Below are positions 54,096-55,226 of a DNA stretch of 55,226 nucleotides, piece after piece. Made by a program: the position numbers and the translations under genes. Origin of the DNA: Lingula anatina (taxonomy: Eukaryota; Brachiopoda; Lingulata; Lingulida; Lingulidae); assembly GCF_001039355.2 (NCBI RefSeq), contig NW_019775527.1, forward strand, positions 133,594 to 188,819, in the 5' to 3' direction. The stretch's first letter is position 1. Every line of letters starts with the position of its first letter. Under the pieces are notes generated by a model that worked only from the letters and a program-made list of their open reading frames with translations, made no database searches and was not told the origin of the DNA.

Positions 54096-55226
54096 GCTTG
54101 ACTATTGTGTGAAAGTTGGGACAAAAACTACTGATTTGCCATACATTGGGGCTTGGTAATCACAGTGAAAACTGTCATCACACCATTTCTCCATTAATAT
54201 TGTCTAAAATTGCCAGCCTGTTCATAACCATCTGTGTCTGGTACACGCATGCATTGTGTTGAACAGGTTAACGAGAGATCACAAGTTACTTGTCAACACT
54301 CCCTGTTCTGATCATGTGATTAAAATTACAGATTGTATATTTCTGGTGTGATGGATCGCTCCTTCAGATATTTTGAAAGATTTAATTGCCATTCCTGGTT
54401 CATTTGATAACCACTCCCTTATAAACTGCAATGTTTTGAAATAGTACCTTTTGGGTTTCAATTTTCTATTAGAGATAAACGGACTGAAATGAAGGAAATG
54501 CATACAGTCTTCCCCTTTGTAGTGCAATTCATTTAGATATCACGCAACATTATAATGCTGCTAGAGCTGCTATGGCAGATCTTTATAACACTGATATGCT
54601 GCTGACTTTAAAAAGGACAAAAGTGAGATAATTAAGGGTGTCTCAGAAACAGTTCTGCATAATAATAGTCTTAATTACATCTTTCTTTTGATATTGAACA
54701 TGACATAACTGTGGGTGTCTGTCTCCTACAGACCAGGTAGTCGTTATCTTGTCTCTTTAATGGTTTCACCTGCGGGTAAAACGAAAATGGGTTTCTTTTC
54801 TTCTGTTATTAACCTTTAATGAGGCAGGAAATGTACTTTATATCTAACATTGCTATCACGCCATCGTTAATGCAAATTGAAAACAATCCATGTAAAAGAA
54901 ATAAAATCTCTTGTGGATGGCGTCCTCTTAAGTAAAGGTTAGTCTTTTTATAAATGTGATACTTAACAAACACCCAATTTTAGACAATTCTGCTAGATGC
55001 CATCTTTTGTTTTACCATTGAGACTGAAATGACTAGTGGAAAAATACATCCTGGATGTTAGAGACAATGTAGTAGGAGAATTTGAAAATATAATACTCTA
55101 TCAGGGACGAGACTACAATTTAGCAAAATGATAAAAAAAATGGCATGGGATCCAGGGGGCAACTTAGGCCAATGATACTTTTGGTTCCCAAAAAGTCTGA
55201 AATCTGCCCATAGTTGGAAAAATTTT

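Larger units (their letters stand above)
49893..55226 (-). other. Presumed intron or 5' flank of the ANKRD11/12-like gene
   Basis: No upstream exon was recognised on the minus strand. A 210-bp tandem duplication, a 45-bp direct repeat and a poly-G run (52945-52960) are the visible structures. The open frames present are short and lack splice context. Confidence 0.5.

Overview
The window is nuclear DNA from an animal. It is AT-rich and full of GT-AG introns, microsatellites and small inverted-repeat transposons. It carries animal gene families: UNC93-type MFS proteins, an SLC35G-type EamA protein, a rhodopsin-family GPCR and an ANKRD11/12-type ankyrin protein. An invertebrate, probably marine (lophotrochozoan or invertebrate deuterostome), fits best, but nothing here fixes the species. 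One assembly gap (365 N) lies inside a poly-C tract.

Layout. (1) 886-6922 and 7663-13302 (+): two tandem six-exon UNC93A-like genes with identical intron phases (1,0,0,1,1). Their introns still align, so small transposons can be read as filled versus empty sites. (2) 13674-17993 (-): a two-exon SLC35G1-like gene, convergent with UNC93 copy 2. The tandem duplication also copied the last 24 codons of this gene, which survive as an in-frame remnant at 7237-7311. (3) 17994-22654: a gene-poor, repeat-rich stretch with the gap. (4) 22655-23785 (-): a single-exon class A GPCR. (5) 28269-49892 (-): twelve exons of an ANKRD11/12 orthologue (1297 residues visible). They cover four ankyrin repeats, a low-complexity Ser/Gln-rich middle and the conserved C-terminal domain. 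The 5' exon(s) were not found and probably lie beyond the right edge.

The genes do not form a pathway. They are unrelated neighbours: two probable membrane transporter-like families, one receptor and one chromatin co-regulator. The only functional coupling visible is the convergent pair at 13.3-13.7 kb, whose predicted poly(A) signals imply overlapping 3' ends.

I found no unknown multi-gene system. The points most worth a second look are the duplication breakpoint with its gene-tail remnant, the 11-bp deletion that rewrote the C-terminus of UNC93 copy 2, a set of CAG...CTG transposons that share 5-bp target duplications, a well-formed orphan exon inside a copy-2-specific insertion, a probable GC-AG intron in the ANKRD gene, and a 335-bp-period tandem array inside one of its introns.
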